Shown here: one piece after another, positions 42,230 to 50,690 of the stretch
Numbering within the stretch: position 1 is the first letter of the stretch
Layout of the letters: each line of letters opens with the position of its first letter
Assembly: GCF_000799715.1 (NCBI RefSeq)
Contig: NZ_JUHG01000017.1
Coordinates: 310,001 to 374,000, forward strand
DNA: 64,000 nucleotides
From: Martinezella rhizogenes
Lineage (GTDB): Bacteria > Pseudomonadota > Alphaproteobacteria > Rhizobiales > Rhizobiaceae
Direction: 5' to 3'
Translations under genes and position numbers: made by a program
The notes under the pieces: model-generated
What the model was told of the DNA's origin: nothing
What the model saw: the letters and a program-made list of their open reading frames with translations, nothing else
Database searches by the model: none

Positions 42230-43069
42230 TCACTTTCCACGGCGCGCGAGGCGCGGATTGAGGGCATCGTTCAGCCCTTCACCGACGAGGTTGAGGGCGA
42301 GCACGGTGAGCAGGATGGCAAGCCCCGGAAAGAAGCTGACCCACCAGGCCTGGCGGATCACCGTGCGGCCGGCGCCGATGATATAGCCCCAGGACATGAC
42401 GTTGCGGTCACCAAGCCCGAGGAAAGACAGCGAGCTTTCGATGAGGATGGCTGCCGCCACCATCATCGAGGCAAGCACGATGATAGGAGACAGCGTGTTG
42501 GGCAAGATCTGCCGCCAGATGATGGTTGCGTGCGTCTGGCCGGAGAGCACTGCTGCCTCGACGAACTCCCGTGATCTGAGCGACATCACCTCGCCGCGCA
42601 GCAACCGGGCGACCGGCGGCCAGGACACCACGGCGATCGCCACCACGATCGATGCGATGGATGGCTGGAAGATGGCGACCAGCACGACGGCGAGCGCGAA
42701 GCTTGGCACGCTCTGGAAGAATTCAGTAAAGCGCATCAGACAATCGTCCACCCAACCGCCGAAATAGCCGGCGATCGCGCCGATCGGTATGCCGATCAGC
42801 AGTGAGACGACGGTCGAGACGAAGCCGACGAGCAGCGAGACCTGCGCGCCATGGGCGAGGCCGGAGGCGAGATCGCGGCCCATCGGATCGGTTCCCAACG
42901 GGAACCGATCCATGGTGAAAGGTGCCAGGAAAGGCCGTTGCACCATGGCCCAGGGCGATTTCGGGTAGAGAAATGGAGCGACAATCGAAAGGGCGATAAC
43001 AGCGAATAGAATAAGGAGACCGATGACGGCGCCCTTGTTGCGGGAGAAGCGTTTCCAGAAATCCTTCAT
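42230..43069 (-). CDS. peptide-type ABC importer permease (DppC-like)
   Basis: This 279-residue permease starts with KDFWKRFSRNKGAVIGLLILFAVIALSIV. It has the FPLGTDPMGRDLASGLAHGAQVSLLVG element after helix 1 and the coupling loop FVEAAVLSGQTHATIIWRQILPNTLSPI. It has about six helices in all. Its start overlaps the stop of the DppB-like gene by ATGA. It works as a pair with that protein. Confidence 0.93.
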   Translation of the reverse strand: MKDFWKRFSRNKGAVIGLLILFAVIALSIVAPFLYPKSPWAMVQRPFLAPFTMDRFPLGTDPMGRDLASGLAHGAQVSLLVGFVSTVVSLLIGIPIGAIAGYFGGWVDDCLMRFTEFFQSVPSFALAVVLVAIFQPSIASIVVAIAVVSWPPVARLLRGEVMSLRSREFVEAAVLSGQTHATIIWRQILPNTLSPIIVLASMMVAAAILIESSLSFLGLGDRNVMSWGYIIGAGRTVIRQAWWVSFFPGLAILLTVLALNLVGEGLNDALNPRLARRGK

Positions 43070-44037
43070 GACGTCACCCGGATACGCGGATCGACGATGC
43101 GATAGAGCACATCGGTAATCAGATTGAAGAGAAGCACCATGGCGGCGGAGACGATGAAGACGCCGAGGAGCAGGTTATAGTCGCGCTGCGATAGCGCATC
43201 GAACATCAGGCGCCCAATGCCCGGCCAGGCGAAGACGGTCTCGATCAACACCGCGCCGCCCACAAGCTGCCCGGCCTGAAGGCCGGCAAGGGTCACGACC
43301 GGGAGGATGGCATTGCGTAGGACATGGCGGCGCTGGATGACGGCGGGGCGCAGTCCCTTGGCCTTTGCCGTCTTGACGAAATCCATGCTGCTCACTTCCA
43401 GCATCGAGGCACGCGTCATACGCGCATAGACAGCCATAAAAAACAGCCCGAGCGTCAGGGCAGGCAAGATGAGGTGATAAAGAATATCGAAGGCGCGGGT
43501 AAGGCCCGTGTAATCGGCGCCGACTGTCTCGTAACCGAAGCCGGGCAGCCAGCCGAGCTGCACGGAAAACAAAAGCACCGCCATCAGTGCCAGCCAAAAG
43601 AGGGGGGTGGCATAGAAGATAAGCGCTACCAGCGAGATGATCGTATCCGACCAACGCCCCTGTCTAGCCGAGGCGACGGCTCCGGCTAGAATGCCGAGCC
43701 CCAATGAAATGACGAAGGCGGTGAGGGAGAGAAGAAGCGTCGCCGGAAGGCGATCCGCGATCAGCTGGATAACCGGGAGCTGCTGGCGGTAGGAATAGCC
43801 CAGATCGAGCCGCATCACGGATGAGACATAGATCCAGAGCTGTACATAAAGCGGCTGGTCAAGTCCAAAGCGCTCCCGCAATTGTTGCAGGAAGGTGGCA
43901 TCGGCATCGCCGGCTTCTCCCGCCATGACCACCGCGGGATCACCCGGGGCGGCATGAATGAGGAGGAAGTTCAGAATTGTTATGCAGATCAGGATGACAG
44001 CAGCCTTTAGCAATCGTCCTGTCACGAAGCGCACCAT
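43066..44037 (-). CDS. peptide-type ABC importer permease (DppB-like)
   Basis: This 323-residue permease starts with VRFVTGRLLKAAVILICITILNFLLIHAAPGDP and has about six helices. The coupling loop is FVKTAKAKGLRPAVIQRRHVLRNAILPV and the C-terminus is VLYRIVDPRIRV. The start at 44037 has AGGGGG 8 bases upstream; a longer frame overlaps the hairpin after the binding-protein gene. It forms the channel with the DppC-like partner. Confidence 0.93.
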   Translation of the reverse strand: MVRFVTGRLLKAAVILICITILNFLLIHAAPGDPAVVMAGEAGDADATFLQQLRERFGLDQPLYVQLWIYVSSVMRLDLGYSYRQQLPVIQLIADRLPATLLLSLTAFVISLGLGILAGAVASARQGRWSDTIISLVALIFYATPLFWLALMAVLLFSVQLGWLPGFGYETVGADYTGLTRAFDILYHLILPALTLGLFFMAVYARMTRASMLEVSSMDFVKTAKAKGLRPAVIQRRHVLRNAILPVVTLAGLQAGQLVGGAVLIETVFAWPGIGRLMFDALSQRDYNLLLGVFIVSAAMVLLFNLITDVLYRIVDPRIRVTS

Positions 44038-44075
44038 AACAGCCCCCTGGTTAGGTTTCCATGCGTTGCGGGAGA

Positions 44076-44101
44076 GCTGCGCGAGACATATCTCGCGCAG
44101 C
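44076..44101 (-). terminator. intercistronic hairpin after binding-protein gene
   Basis: Perfect 11-base arms GCTGCGCGAGA and TCTCGCGCAGC surround CATA, 4 bases after the stop of the binding-protein gene. It probably sets a higher level for the binding protein than for the rest of the operon. Confidence 0.65.
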
Positions 44102-44104
44102 AAT

Positions 44105-45652
44105 TCACTGCTCGATGTAGGTGTCGCGAAGGGAATCGTTCAAACCCATGCCGGTGGTGATCAGATCCTTGAATTTGCAGTTGTAGATCGTCGGGAAGCT
44201 GAGTTCGAGAAGCCAGGCCACGGGCACATCTTCCTGTAGTTTCGCCTGTACCTGATCGTAGAGGACCTTTCGTTTCTCCGCCGGAAACGCAAATGCCGCT
44301 TGATCGAGAAGCTTGTCCACATCCGCGTTGCTATAGCCTTCGACATTGTTCCAGGGCGAGCCCTTGGCGATCTGCGCAGACTTGTAATTGCGCTCGACGC
44401 CAACCGCCGGATCGCCATTCTGGTAAAGGTAGGTAAATGCCAGGTCGTAATCCCAGTTGCTGACCTTTTGGTTCCAACCCGCCACGTCTGTGGCCTCGAT
44501 TTCGACCGGGATGCCGACATCCGCAAGGTTCTGCTTCACGGCCTCCGCCCAACGCTGCCAGGTTTCGCCATATGGCAAGGGGAGAAGCCGAAGCGGTTTG
44601 CCGTCGTAGCCGATCTCTTTCAGCAGTGCCTTGGACTTGTCAGGATCATAGGGGTATTCCGGGCCGCCTTGCGCATAGAAGGGCAATCCGGACGAGAAGG
44701 GCCCGGTCGCAACCTTACCCATCCCATTCCACAGGGCATCGCGCGCGAATCCTCGGTCGAGCGCATACATGATCGCTTGACGGAATTTCGGATTGTCCAT
44801 GGGGGCGGTACGGTTGTTCAGCCACAACCACGAAAGAGGCGAATAAAACTCCCATCCCTTCTGCGTCACGCAGGTATTGGGAAGGGCGGACACTCTGGGA
44901 ACGTCGAAATTCTCCACCGATCCGCCGGGCAGGACATCGACCTTTCCCGTCTCGTAGGCAACCGATCTGGATGCTGCGTCCGGGATGATGTGGTAGTAGA
45001 CTTCGTCAAGATAGGGCTTACCCTTGATGTAATAGTCCTTGTTCTTCTCCAGCTTGATGTAGCTGCCCTTTTTCCATTCAACGAATTTGAACGGCCCCGT
45101 CCCGACCGGCTTTTCGTTGGCCGGATTGGTCATGTAGTCCGTGCCCTCATAGATATGTTTTGGGATGATGGGCATTGCGCCGTAATCCATGGCGCGGATG
45201 AATGGCTCGAAGGGCTGCTTGAGCTTGAAGACGACCGTCTTGTCATCCGGCGCGGTCACGCTTTCCACGCGGGCCATCGTATTTCGGTGCTTCGCAAGTG
45301 TTTTGGGCAGGAAGTCTTTCACAGAAAACAGGACGTCCGCTGACGTCATCGGCTGCCCATCATGGAATTTCACATTATCCTGCAGGTGAAAGGTGTAGGT
45401 CAGCCCGTCGGATGAGATTTCCCATGATTTCGCCAATGAAGGCATTGGCCGCAGTTTGTCGTCGTAGCGCAGCAGACTTTCATAGATTTCACCGCCAACA
45501 AGTCCGCTTGGACCGTTCGAGACGATGCCGATCATCAGCCCCGGCGGTTCCGGCTGGACGATGAGATTGATCTTGCCGCCTTCGACCGGCGCGGCATAGG
45601 CGGCGCTTGCGGTGAGGACCAGGGCGAGGGACATGGAAAGCAGGCGTCGCAT
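44105..45652 (-). CDS. peptide-type ABC importer substrate-binding protein (SBP family 5)
   Basis: This 515-residue periplasmic protein has a Sec signal RRLLSMSLALVLTASAAYA with cleavage before APVEGG. The family-5 core is visible in YTFHLQDNVKFHDGQPMTSADVLFS (about 93-117), VGTGPFKFVEWKKGS and AIMYALDRGFARDALWNGMG. The start at 45652 has AAGGGG upstream. It heads the long minus-strand operon with importer, aminotransferases, amidase and kinase, so it should bind the compound that these enzymes break down. The ligand is not known. Confidence 0.93.
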   Translation of the reverse strand: MRRLLSMSLALVLTASAAYAAPVEGGKINLIVQPEPPGLMIGIVSNGPSGLVGGEIYESLLRYDDKLRPMPSLAKSWEISSDGLTYTFHLQDNVKFHDGQPMTSADVLFSVKDFLPKTLAKHRNTMARVESVTAPDDKTVVFKLKQPFEPFIRAMDYGAMPIIPKHIYEGTDYMTNPANEKPVGTGPFKFVEWKKGSYIKLEKNKDYYIKGKPYLDEVYYHIIPDAASRSVAYETGKVDVLPGGSVENFDVPRVSALPNTCVTQKGWEFYSPLSWLWLNNRTAPMDNPKFRQAIMYALDRGFARDALWNGMGKVATGPFSSGLPFYAQGGPEYPYDPDKSKALLKEIGYDGKPLRLLPLPYGETWQRWAEAVKQNLADVGIPVEIEATDVAGWNQKVSNWDYDLAFTYLYQNGDPAVGVERNYKSAQIAKGSPWNNVEGYSNADVDKLLDQAAFAFPAEKRKVLYDQVQAKLQEDVPVAWLLELSFPTIYNCKFKDLITTGMGLNDSLRDTYIEQ

Positions 45653-46068
45653 GAAGTTCCCCTTATGGATTTTCGTTTGGTGTGCGGACGTTACTTTGCA
45701 TTGCGGCATCGCTCCGGAAGCCAGATCTGGGCTTTCGGAAGGCGCGGTGCGTATTCAACGGATCGGAGCTTTTTGCGTGTCAGCCGGGGCGAACGACGCT
45801 CCGATGGTCAACCAATATACTGGTATATGTTTGCATCAGTGGTCACATTAAGAACGTGCAGAGCTCGGTCTGTCAAGCAGCTCCCGTGGAAATTCCGCAT
45901 AAGTTTTGAGCGTGCCCGTGGCATGCATATTAATTGATCACATAGGGTGTGAGTGGGCTGGTGAGCGACTGGTATTGCCCAAGAAAGCACCGATTTCAGA
46001 GTTGCGATTGGTGGATGCGTCGAGAGAGCCGCCGTCACGGAAAAGGCACTAAGCCTTTGGGTGGGCGT
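45653..46068. promoter_or_regulatory. 416-base upstream region of the catabolic operon
   Basis: This spacer separates the binding-protein start from the end of the Pit gene. Both genes are on the minus strand, so it holds the operon promoter. The operator-like site at 45815 is the clearest element. A short direct TGATCACATA stretch lies near 45936. No gene is seen. Confidence 0.5.
45815..45828. promoter_or_regulatory. candidate operator of the catabolic operon
   Basis: ATATAC-TG-GTATAT is a dyad with 6-base arms, 163 bases before the binding-protein start. FCD-type GntR regulators often bind short palindromes of this kind. A similar site lies at 30040-30053. Confidence 0.4.
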
Positions 46069-46080
46069 TCAGCCCACCCA
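46058..46080 (-). terminator. terminator overlapping the end of the Pit gene
   Basis: Perfect 9-base arms TGGGTGGGC and GCCCACCCA surround a 5-base loop. The stem includes the last codons and stop of the Pit gene. Confidence 0.65.
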
Positions 46081-47073
46081 ATTCATGATCCAATAGACCA
46101 GCGCGGAAATCGCGGCGGCGGCAGGCAGTGTCACCACCCATGCGATGACGATATTGCCCGCGAGCCCCCAGCGCACGGCGGAAAGACGCCGGGAGGCGCC
46201 GACGCCGATGATGGCTCCGGTGATCGTGTGGGTCGTCGAGACCGGAATGCCAAGCCATGTCGCCGCAAACAAGGTGATCGCGCCGCCGGTCTCGGCGCAG
46301 AAACCCTGCATCGGATTGAGCTTGGTGATCTTGGAACCCATCGTATGCACGATCCTCCAGCCGCCGAACAGGGTTCCGAGCGCCATGGCGGATTGGCAGG
46401 ACAGCACCACCCAGAGCGGCACATGGAATTCCCCGCCGCCGTAGCCCTGGGAATAGAGCAGCACGGCGATGATCCCCATCGTCTTTTGGGCGTCGTTGCC
46501 GCCATGGCCGAGCGAATAGAGCGAGGCGGAGACGAATTGCAGCACGCGAAAGGTACTGTCGACGGCAAAGGGCGTCTGCCGGACGAAGATCCAGGTCACG
46601 CACAAGATGAGGAGAAGCGCGAGCACGAAGCCCAGCAGCGGCGACAGGACGATGGCGCCCGCCGTTTTCAGCAGGCCAGTCCAGACGATCGCGCTGGTGC
46701 CGGTCTTCGCCAGCCCGGCGCCGACCAGGCCGCCGACCAGCGCGTGCGACGAACTCGATGGAATGCCGAATATCCAGGTGACGATATTCCAGACGATGGC
46801 GCCCATCAGCGCGGCGAAGATGACCTGCGGCGTCACGATGCCCGGATCGATAATGCCGGTGCCGAGGGTCTCGGCCACATGCAGGCCGAAGAACAGGAAG
46901 GCGATGAAATTGAAGAAGGCGGCCCACATCACGGCATATTGCGGCCGCAGGACACGGGTGGAGACGATGGTGGCGATCGAATTGGCCGCATCGTGCAGCC
47001 CGTTGAGAAAGTCGAAGAACAGTGCGACGGCAATCAGGCCCGCCAGCAGCGGAAGGGCGAGGGTGGCCTCCAT
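46069..47073 (-). CDS. pit: Pit-family inorganic phosphate transporter
   Basis: This 334-residue membrane protein has about ten helices and two PHO4-type repeats. The signatures are FDFLNGLHDAANSIATIVSTRVL (about 22-44) and GHGGNDAQKTMGIIAVLL (about 190-207), with FGIPSSSSHALVGG and WLGIPVSTTHTITGA as the paired substrate motifs. It imports phosphate (as metal phosphate) with protons. It overlaps the DUF47 gene by ATGA, the usual accessory pairing. Pho-box-like DNA upstream suggests control by phosphate supply. Confidence 0.95.
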   Translation of the reverse strand: MEATLALPLLAGLIAVALFFDFLNGLHDAANSIATIVSTRVLRPQYAVMWAAFFNFIAFLFFGLHVAETLGTGIIDPGIVTPQVIFAALMGAIVWNIVTWIFGIPSSSSHALVGGLVGAGLAKTGTSAIVWTGLLKTAGAIVLSPLLGFVLALLLILCVTWIFVRQTPFAVDSTFRVLQFVSASLYSLGHGGNDAQKTMGIIAVLLYSQGYGGGEFHVPLWVVLSCQSAMALGTLFGGWRIVHTMGSKITKLNPMQGFCAETGGAITLFAATWLGIPVSTTHTITGAIIGVGASRRLSAVRWGLAGNIVIAWVVTLPAAAAISALVYWIMNWVG

Positions 47074-47711
47074 CAGACGTTCTCGATCACGATGCCGCTG
47101 ATCTCGTTGGCGACGTCCTCGAAGCGGTCGACCACCTTCTCCAGCTCGCCATAGATCTCGCTGCCGATGATATAGGCCATGGGGTTCGACCCGCCATGAC
47201 GGCGGAAGAGATCCTTGAGACCCTGCTCATGCAACTCGTCGGAACGGCCCTCGACTTTCACCACTTCTTCGGTGAGCACGCTGAGGCGGGCCGAGTTGGC
47301 GCCCATGCGATCGAGCAGCGGGATTGCCTCGGCCACCAGTTTGGCGGCCTGGACGATCGCAGCCCCCATCTCCTGCATTCTGGGATCGAAACTCGTCTGT
47401 TCGAACAACCGGATGGTCTTGACCGTCTTGTGCATCATGTCGATGGCATCATCCATCGACATGATCAGGTCCTTGATATCACCCCGATCGAAGGGCGTGA
47501 TGAAGCTGCGCCGCACGGCGAGCAGCACTTCGCGGGCAATCTCATCGGCTTCGTTCTCGAGCGCGACGATACGCTGGCAATGTTGCTCCGTGTCCTTGCC
47601 GGCCAGCAATTCGTTCAAAGCTTCGGCCGCGCCGACGACGGTGCGAGAATGCCGCTCGAAGAGATCAAAGAAGCGATCTTCCCGCGGCATCAATTTACGA
47701 AACCAGTTCAC
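47073..47711 (-). CDS. DUF47/PhoU-like accessory protein of the Pit transporter
   Basis: This 212-residue cytoplasmic helical protein has WFRKLMPREDRFFDLFERHSRTVVGAAEAL at the start and DDAIDMMHKTVKTIRLFE in the middle, typical of the DUF47 group. Such proteins are thought to regulate the linked phosphate permease. The GTG at 47711 is preferred, with GGAG 8 bases upstream. An ATG at 47729 lacks a site and would crowd the Pho-box region. The TGA overlaps the Pit ATG. Confidence 0.92.
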   Translation of the reverse strand: MNWFRKLMPREDRFFDLFERHSRTVVGAAEALNELLAGKDTEQHCQRIVALENEADEIAREVLLAVRRSFITPFDRGDIKDLIMSMDDAIDMMHKTVKTIRLFEQTSFDPRMQEMGAAIVQAAKLVAEAIPLLDRMGANSARLSVLTEEVVKVEGRSDELHEQGLKDLFRRHGGSNPMAYIIGSEIYGELEKVVDRFEDVANEISGIVIENV

Positions 47712-47732
47712 TGTCGGCGCTCCAAACATGCG

Positions 47733-47769
47733 TTGTCATAAATTCGTCATAAATGACGGAGCGTGACAT
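47733..47769. promoter_or_regulatory. Pho-box-like cluster upstream of DUF47-pit
   Basis: TTGTCATAAATTCGTCAT (47733-47750, plus strand) matches the CTGTCATAAAWCTGTCAY consensus in about 15 of 18 positions. On the minus strand ATGTCACGCTCCGTCAT (47753-47769) has two TGTCA-type half-sites 11 bases apart. The minus-strand site is correctly oriented for DUF47-pit. These are candidates for PhoB binding. Confidence 0.5.
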
Positions 47770-47831
47770 GGAAAGCCGATACGCCTACGAAACGACATTC
47801 TCCAACAGCGTCGTCCCAAGGTTTGAACCGT

Positions 47832-48884
47832 TTATGCGGGCTCTATCCTGTTTCCCTCGCCGTCGAAGAAATGCAGGGCATTGGCGGAAGCGGCAACCAC
47901 AAGCTCGGCATCGATCGCGATCTGGGATCGTCCGGAAACGCGAAAGACGATGGTCTGGCCATCCGGAAGGATGCCGTAAACATAGCTTTCCGCGCCCACC
48001 AGCTCCACCGCCTGGACGCGTACCCTTGCGCTGAAGGCGGCGGCATTTCCAGCTTCGGCCAGATGAAGGTCTTCGGGCCGAATGCCGATGGTCGTGTCGT
48101 TGCCGACGGGGCCGGCGCCCGCTGAAAGAGCAAGGCCGCTTTTCTCCGTAATCTTCAGGAGGTTCATCGACGGCGAGCCGATGAAGGTCGCGACGAAGGT
48201 CGTGGCCGGGCGCTCGTAGAGTTCGATGGGCGTGCCGACCTGCTCGATCCGGCCGCCATTCAGCACCACCAGCCGGTCGGCCAGCGTCATCGCCTCCATC
48301 TGGTCATGCGTGACATAGACGCTGGTGGTCGCCAGCGATCGTTGCAGCCGCTTGATCTCGACGCGCATCTGCACGCGCAGCTTGGCGTCGAGATTGGAGA
48401 GGGGCTCGTCGAATAGGAAGGCCGCCGGCTCGCGCACGATGGCGCGGCCCATGGCGACGCGCTGCCGCTGGCCACCGGACAATTGGCGCGGCTTGCGCTC
48501 CAGGAATTGCTCTATCTCCAGGGAGCGGGCTGTCTTGTCGATCCGCCGCTCGATCTCGTCCTTCGGCATGTTGCGGTTTTTCAGACCATAGGCGAGGTTC
48601 TGGCGCACGGTCATATGCGGATAAAGCGCATAGTTCTGGAAGACCATGGCAATGTCGCGGTCCGATGGTTCCAGCTCATTGACCACGCGATCATTGATCG
48701 ACACCGTGCCCGATGTGATGCTTTCCAGCCCGGCAATCATGCGCAGAAGCGTGGACTTGCCACAGCCGGAAGGCCCAACCAGCACGACAAGTTCGCCGTC
48801 GGCAATATCGAGCGACACGCCCTTGATGACGTCGATGCCGCCGCCATAGGTTTTGCGGACATCCTTGAGGGTGATCCCAGCCAT
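47832..48884 (-). CDS. ugpC: glycerol-3-phosphate-type ABC importer ATPase UgpC
   Basis: This 350-residue ATPase has Walker A GPSGCGKSTLLRMIAG (about 37-52), Q-loop VFQNYALYPHMTV, signature LSGGQRQRVAMGRAI and Walker B FLFDEPLSNLD. The C-terminal MalK/UgpC-type regulatory domain includes GIRPEDLHLAE. It belongs to the importer for sn-glycerol-3-phosphate and related phosphodiesters. Its ATG overlaps the ugpE stop. The start at 48884 is clear; the longer open frame simply runs through ugpE. It lies last in ugpBAEC. Confidence 0.93.
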   Translation of the reverse strand: MAGITLKDVRKTYGGGIDVIKGVSLDIADGELVVLVGPSGCGKSTLLRMIAGLESITSGTVSINDRVVNELEPSDRDIAMVFQNYALYPHMTVRQNLAYGLKNRNMPKDEIERRIDKTARSLEIEQFLERKPRQLSGGQRQRVAMGRAIVREPAAFLFDEPLSNLDAKLRVQMRVEIKRLQRSLATTSVYVTHDQMEAMTLADRLVVLNGGRIEQVGTPIELYERPATTFVATFIGSPSMNLLKITEKSGLALSAGAGPVGNDTTIGIRPEDLHLAEAGNAAAFSARVRVQAVELVGAESYVYGILPDGQTIVFRVSGRSQIAIDAELVVAASANALHFFDGEGNRIEPA

Positions 48885-49732
48885 TATTTCTCCGTCTCCA
48901 CAAGACCTTTGACGAACCAGCGCTGCATCAGCACCACGACGATGATGGGCGGAATGATCGCCAGGATCGCCGTCACCATCACGAAATTCCACGGCGTCGC
49001 CGCATCGGCGAAATCCACCATTTTCCTGAGCCCGATGATGATCGTCGACATCTTGGCGTCGTTGGTGACGAGCAGCGGCCACAGATATTGGGTCCAGCCA
49101 TAGATGAAGAGGATCACGAACAGGGCGGCGATATTGGTCTTCGATAGCGGCAGCAGGATATCGCGCATGAAGCGGAAGGGGCCGGCATTGTCGATGCGGG
49201 CGGCTTCCAGCAATTCGCCGGGAACCGTCAGGAAGAATTGCCGGAACAGGAAGGTGGCCGTTGCCGATGCCATCAGCGGCAGGGTCAGGCCGGCATAGGT
49301 GTCGATCATGCCGAGATCGACGATGACCTTGTAGGTCGGCAGGATTCGGACTTCCACCGGCAGCATCAGCGTCACGAAGATCATCCAGAAGAACACCATC
49401 CGCAGCGGAAAGCGGAAGAAGACGATCGCGAAGGCAGACAGGAAGGAGATCGCGATCTTGCCGACGGCGATGACGATCGCCACGACAAACGTGTTCCAGA
49501 GCATGCGCGGCAGGCTGACGCCGACCACCCGCTCGACGCCACCGGAGAGTGCTTCCCCATAGTTCTCGGCGAAATGCCCTCCCGGCAGCAGCGAGATCGG
49601 CGGCCTCAGAATCTCGGCCGATGTCATCGTCGAGGCGACGAAGGTGTAATAGATTGGGAAGGCGACGATGATGATGCCGAGGATCAGCATCAGATGGCCG
49701 ACGAGATTGGCGACGGGACGTTTTTCGATCAT
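48884..49732 (-). CDS. ugpE: glycerol-3-phosphate-type ABC importer permease UgpE
   Basis: This 282-residue permease has about six helices. The first is VGHLMLILGIIIVAFPIYYTFVAS, and YGEALSGG follows in the periplasmic loop. The coupling loop is ELLEAARIDNAGPFRFMRDILLPLSK (about 173-198). The sequence TSAEILRPPISLLPGGHFAENY matches the UgpE pattern well. It lies 9 bases after ugpA and overlaps ugpC by one base. It pairs with UgpA to form the channel. Confidence 0.93.
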   Translation of the reverse strand: MIEKRPVANLVGHLMLILGIIIVAFPIYYTFVASTMTSAEILRPPISLLPGGHFAENYGEALSGGVERVVGVSLPRMLWNTFVVAIVIAVGKIAISFLSAFAIVFFRFPLRMVFFWMIFVTLMLPVEVRILPTYKVIVDLGMIDTYAGLTLPLMASATATFLFRQFFLTVPGELLEAARIDNAGPFRFMRDILLPLSKTNIAALFVILFIYGWTQYLWPLLVTNDAKMSTIIIGLRKMVDFADAATPWNFVMVTAILAIIPPIIVVVLMQRWFVKGLVETEK

Positions 49733-49741
49733 CGGCTCGCC

Positions 49742-50623
49742 TCACGCATAATGCACGCGCTTCTCGACGAAGCGGAATTGGAAGGCCGTGAGCGCGATGA
49801 CGATCACCATGAGGATCACGGACTGCGCCGCCGAGGAGCCGAGGTTGAGATTGACGAAGCCGTCATTATAGACCTTGTAGACGAGGGTCTCCGTCGCCTT
49901 TGCCGGTCCGCCGCCGGTGACGGCATGGATGATGCCGAAGGTGTCGAAGAAGGCGTAGACGGTGTTGACCACCAGCAGGAAGAAGGTCGTTGGCGCCAGC
50001 AGCGGAAAGACGATCGTCCAGAAGCGCCGGTTGCCGCGCGCGCCGTCGATGGAGGCAGCTTCGAGCAGCGATTTGGGGATTGCCTGCAGGCCGGCAACGA
50101 AGAACAGGAAATTGTAGCTGATCTGCTTCCAGGCGGCGGCAACGATCACCAGCACCATGGCCTGATCGCCGTTCAATAGCGGGTCCCAGGCAAAGCCGTT
50201 GCGGCGGAGAATGTAGGCGAGGGTGCCCATCGCTGGATTGAACATAAAGAGCCACAGCATGCCGGCGACGGCGGGCGCGACCGCATAGGGCCATATCAGC
50301 AGCGTGCGATAGAGGGTCTGCCCGCGCACCACCTTGTCGGCGGCGGTCGCGAGCGCCAGCGCGACGATCATCGACAGCAGCGCCGTCGATACACTGAAGA
50401 TCACCGTCACCTGCAGGGAATGCAGATAGGTCTCGTCGGACAGCACCGCGCGGAAATTGGCGAGCCCCACAAAGCTGCTCTTCAGCCCAAAGGGGTCTTC
50501 TCGCTGCATCGACTGGTATAGCGCCTGGCTCGCCGGCCAGAAAAAGAAGACCACCGTCAGAATGATCTGCGGAGCGACAAGGAGATAGGGAAGGATCTTG
50601 TTGGGAAAGACAACGCGCTGCAC
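49742..50623 (-). CDS. ugpA: glycerol-3-phosphate-type ABC importer permease UgpA
   Basis: This 293-residue permease has about six helices. It contains ILPYLLVAPQIILTVVFFFWPASQALYQS near 10-38, SSFVGLANFRAVL, and the coupling loop SLLEAASIDGARGNRRFWTIVFPLLAP. This order fits UgpA. It starts at GTG with TAGGAG 6 bases upstream. A hairpin separates it from ugpB. Confidence 0.93.
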   Translation of the reverse strand: MQRVVFPNKILPYLLVAPQIILTVVFFFWPASQALYQSMQREDPFGLKSSFVGLANFRAVLSDETYLHSLQVTVIFSVSTALLSMIVALALATAADKVVRGQTLYRTLLIWPYAVAPAVAGMLWLFMFNPAMGTLAYILRRNGFAWDPLLNGDQAMVLVIVAAAWKQISYNFLFFVAGLQAIPKSLLEAASIDGARGNRRFWTIVFPLLAPTTFFLLVVNTVYAFFDTFGIIHAVTGGGPAKATETLVYKVYNDGFVNLNLGSSAAQSVILMVIVIALTAFQFRFVEKRVHYA

Positions 50624-50648
50624 AGCGATCTCCTAGGGCAGGGAAATT

Positions 50649-50673
50649 GCCCGCAGCCATAACAGCTGCGGGC
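50649..50673 (-). terminator. intercistronic hairpin between ugpB and ugpA
   Basis: Perfect 9-base arms GCCCGCAGC and GCTGCGGGC surround a 7-base loop. It lies after the binding-protein gene, as in two other importer operons of this window. Confidence 0.65.
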
Positions 50674-50690
50674 CGGACCGCATCAATGCG

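Noticed and set aside
48885..49745. Upstream extension of the ugpC frame
   Set aside because: It runs through the ugpE gene in another frame and is only an open shadow.
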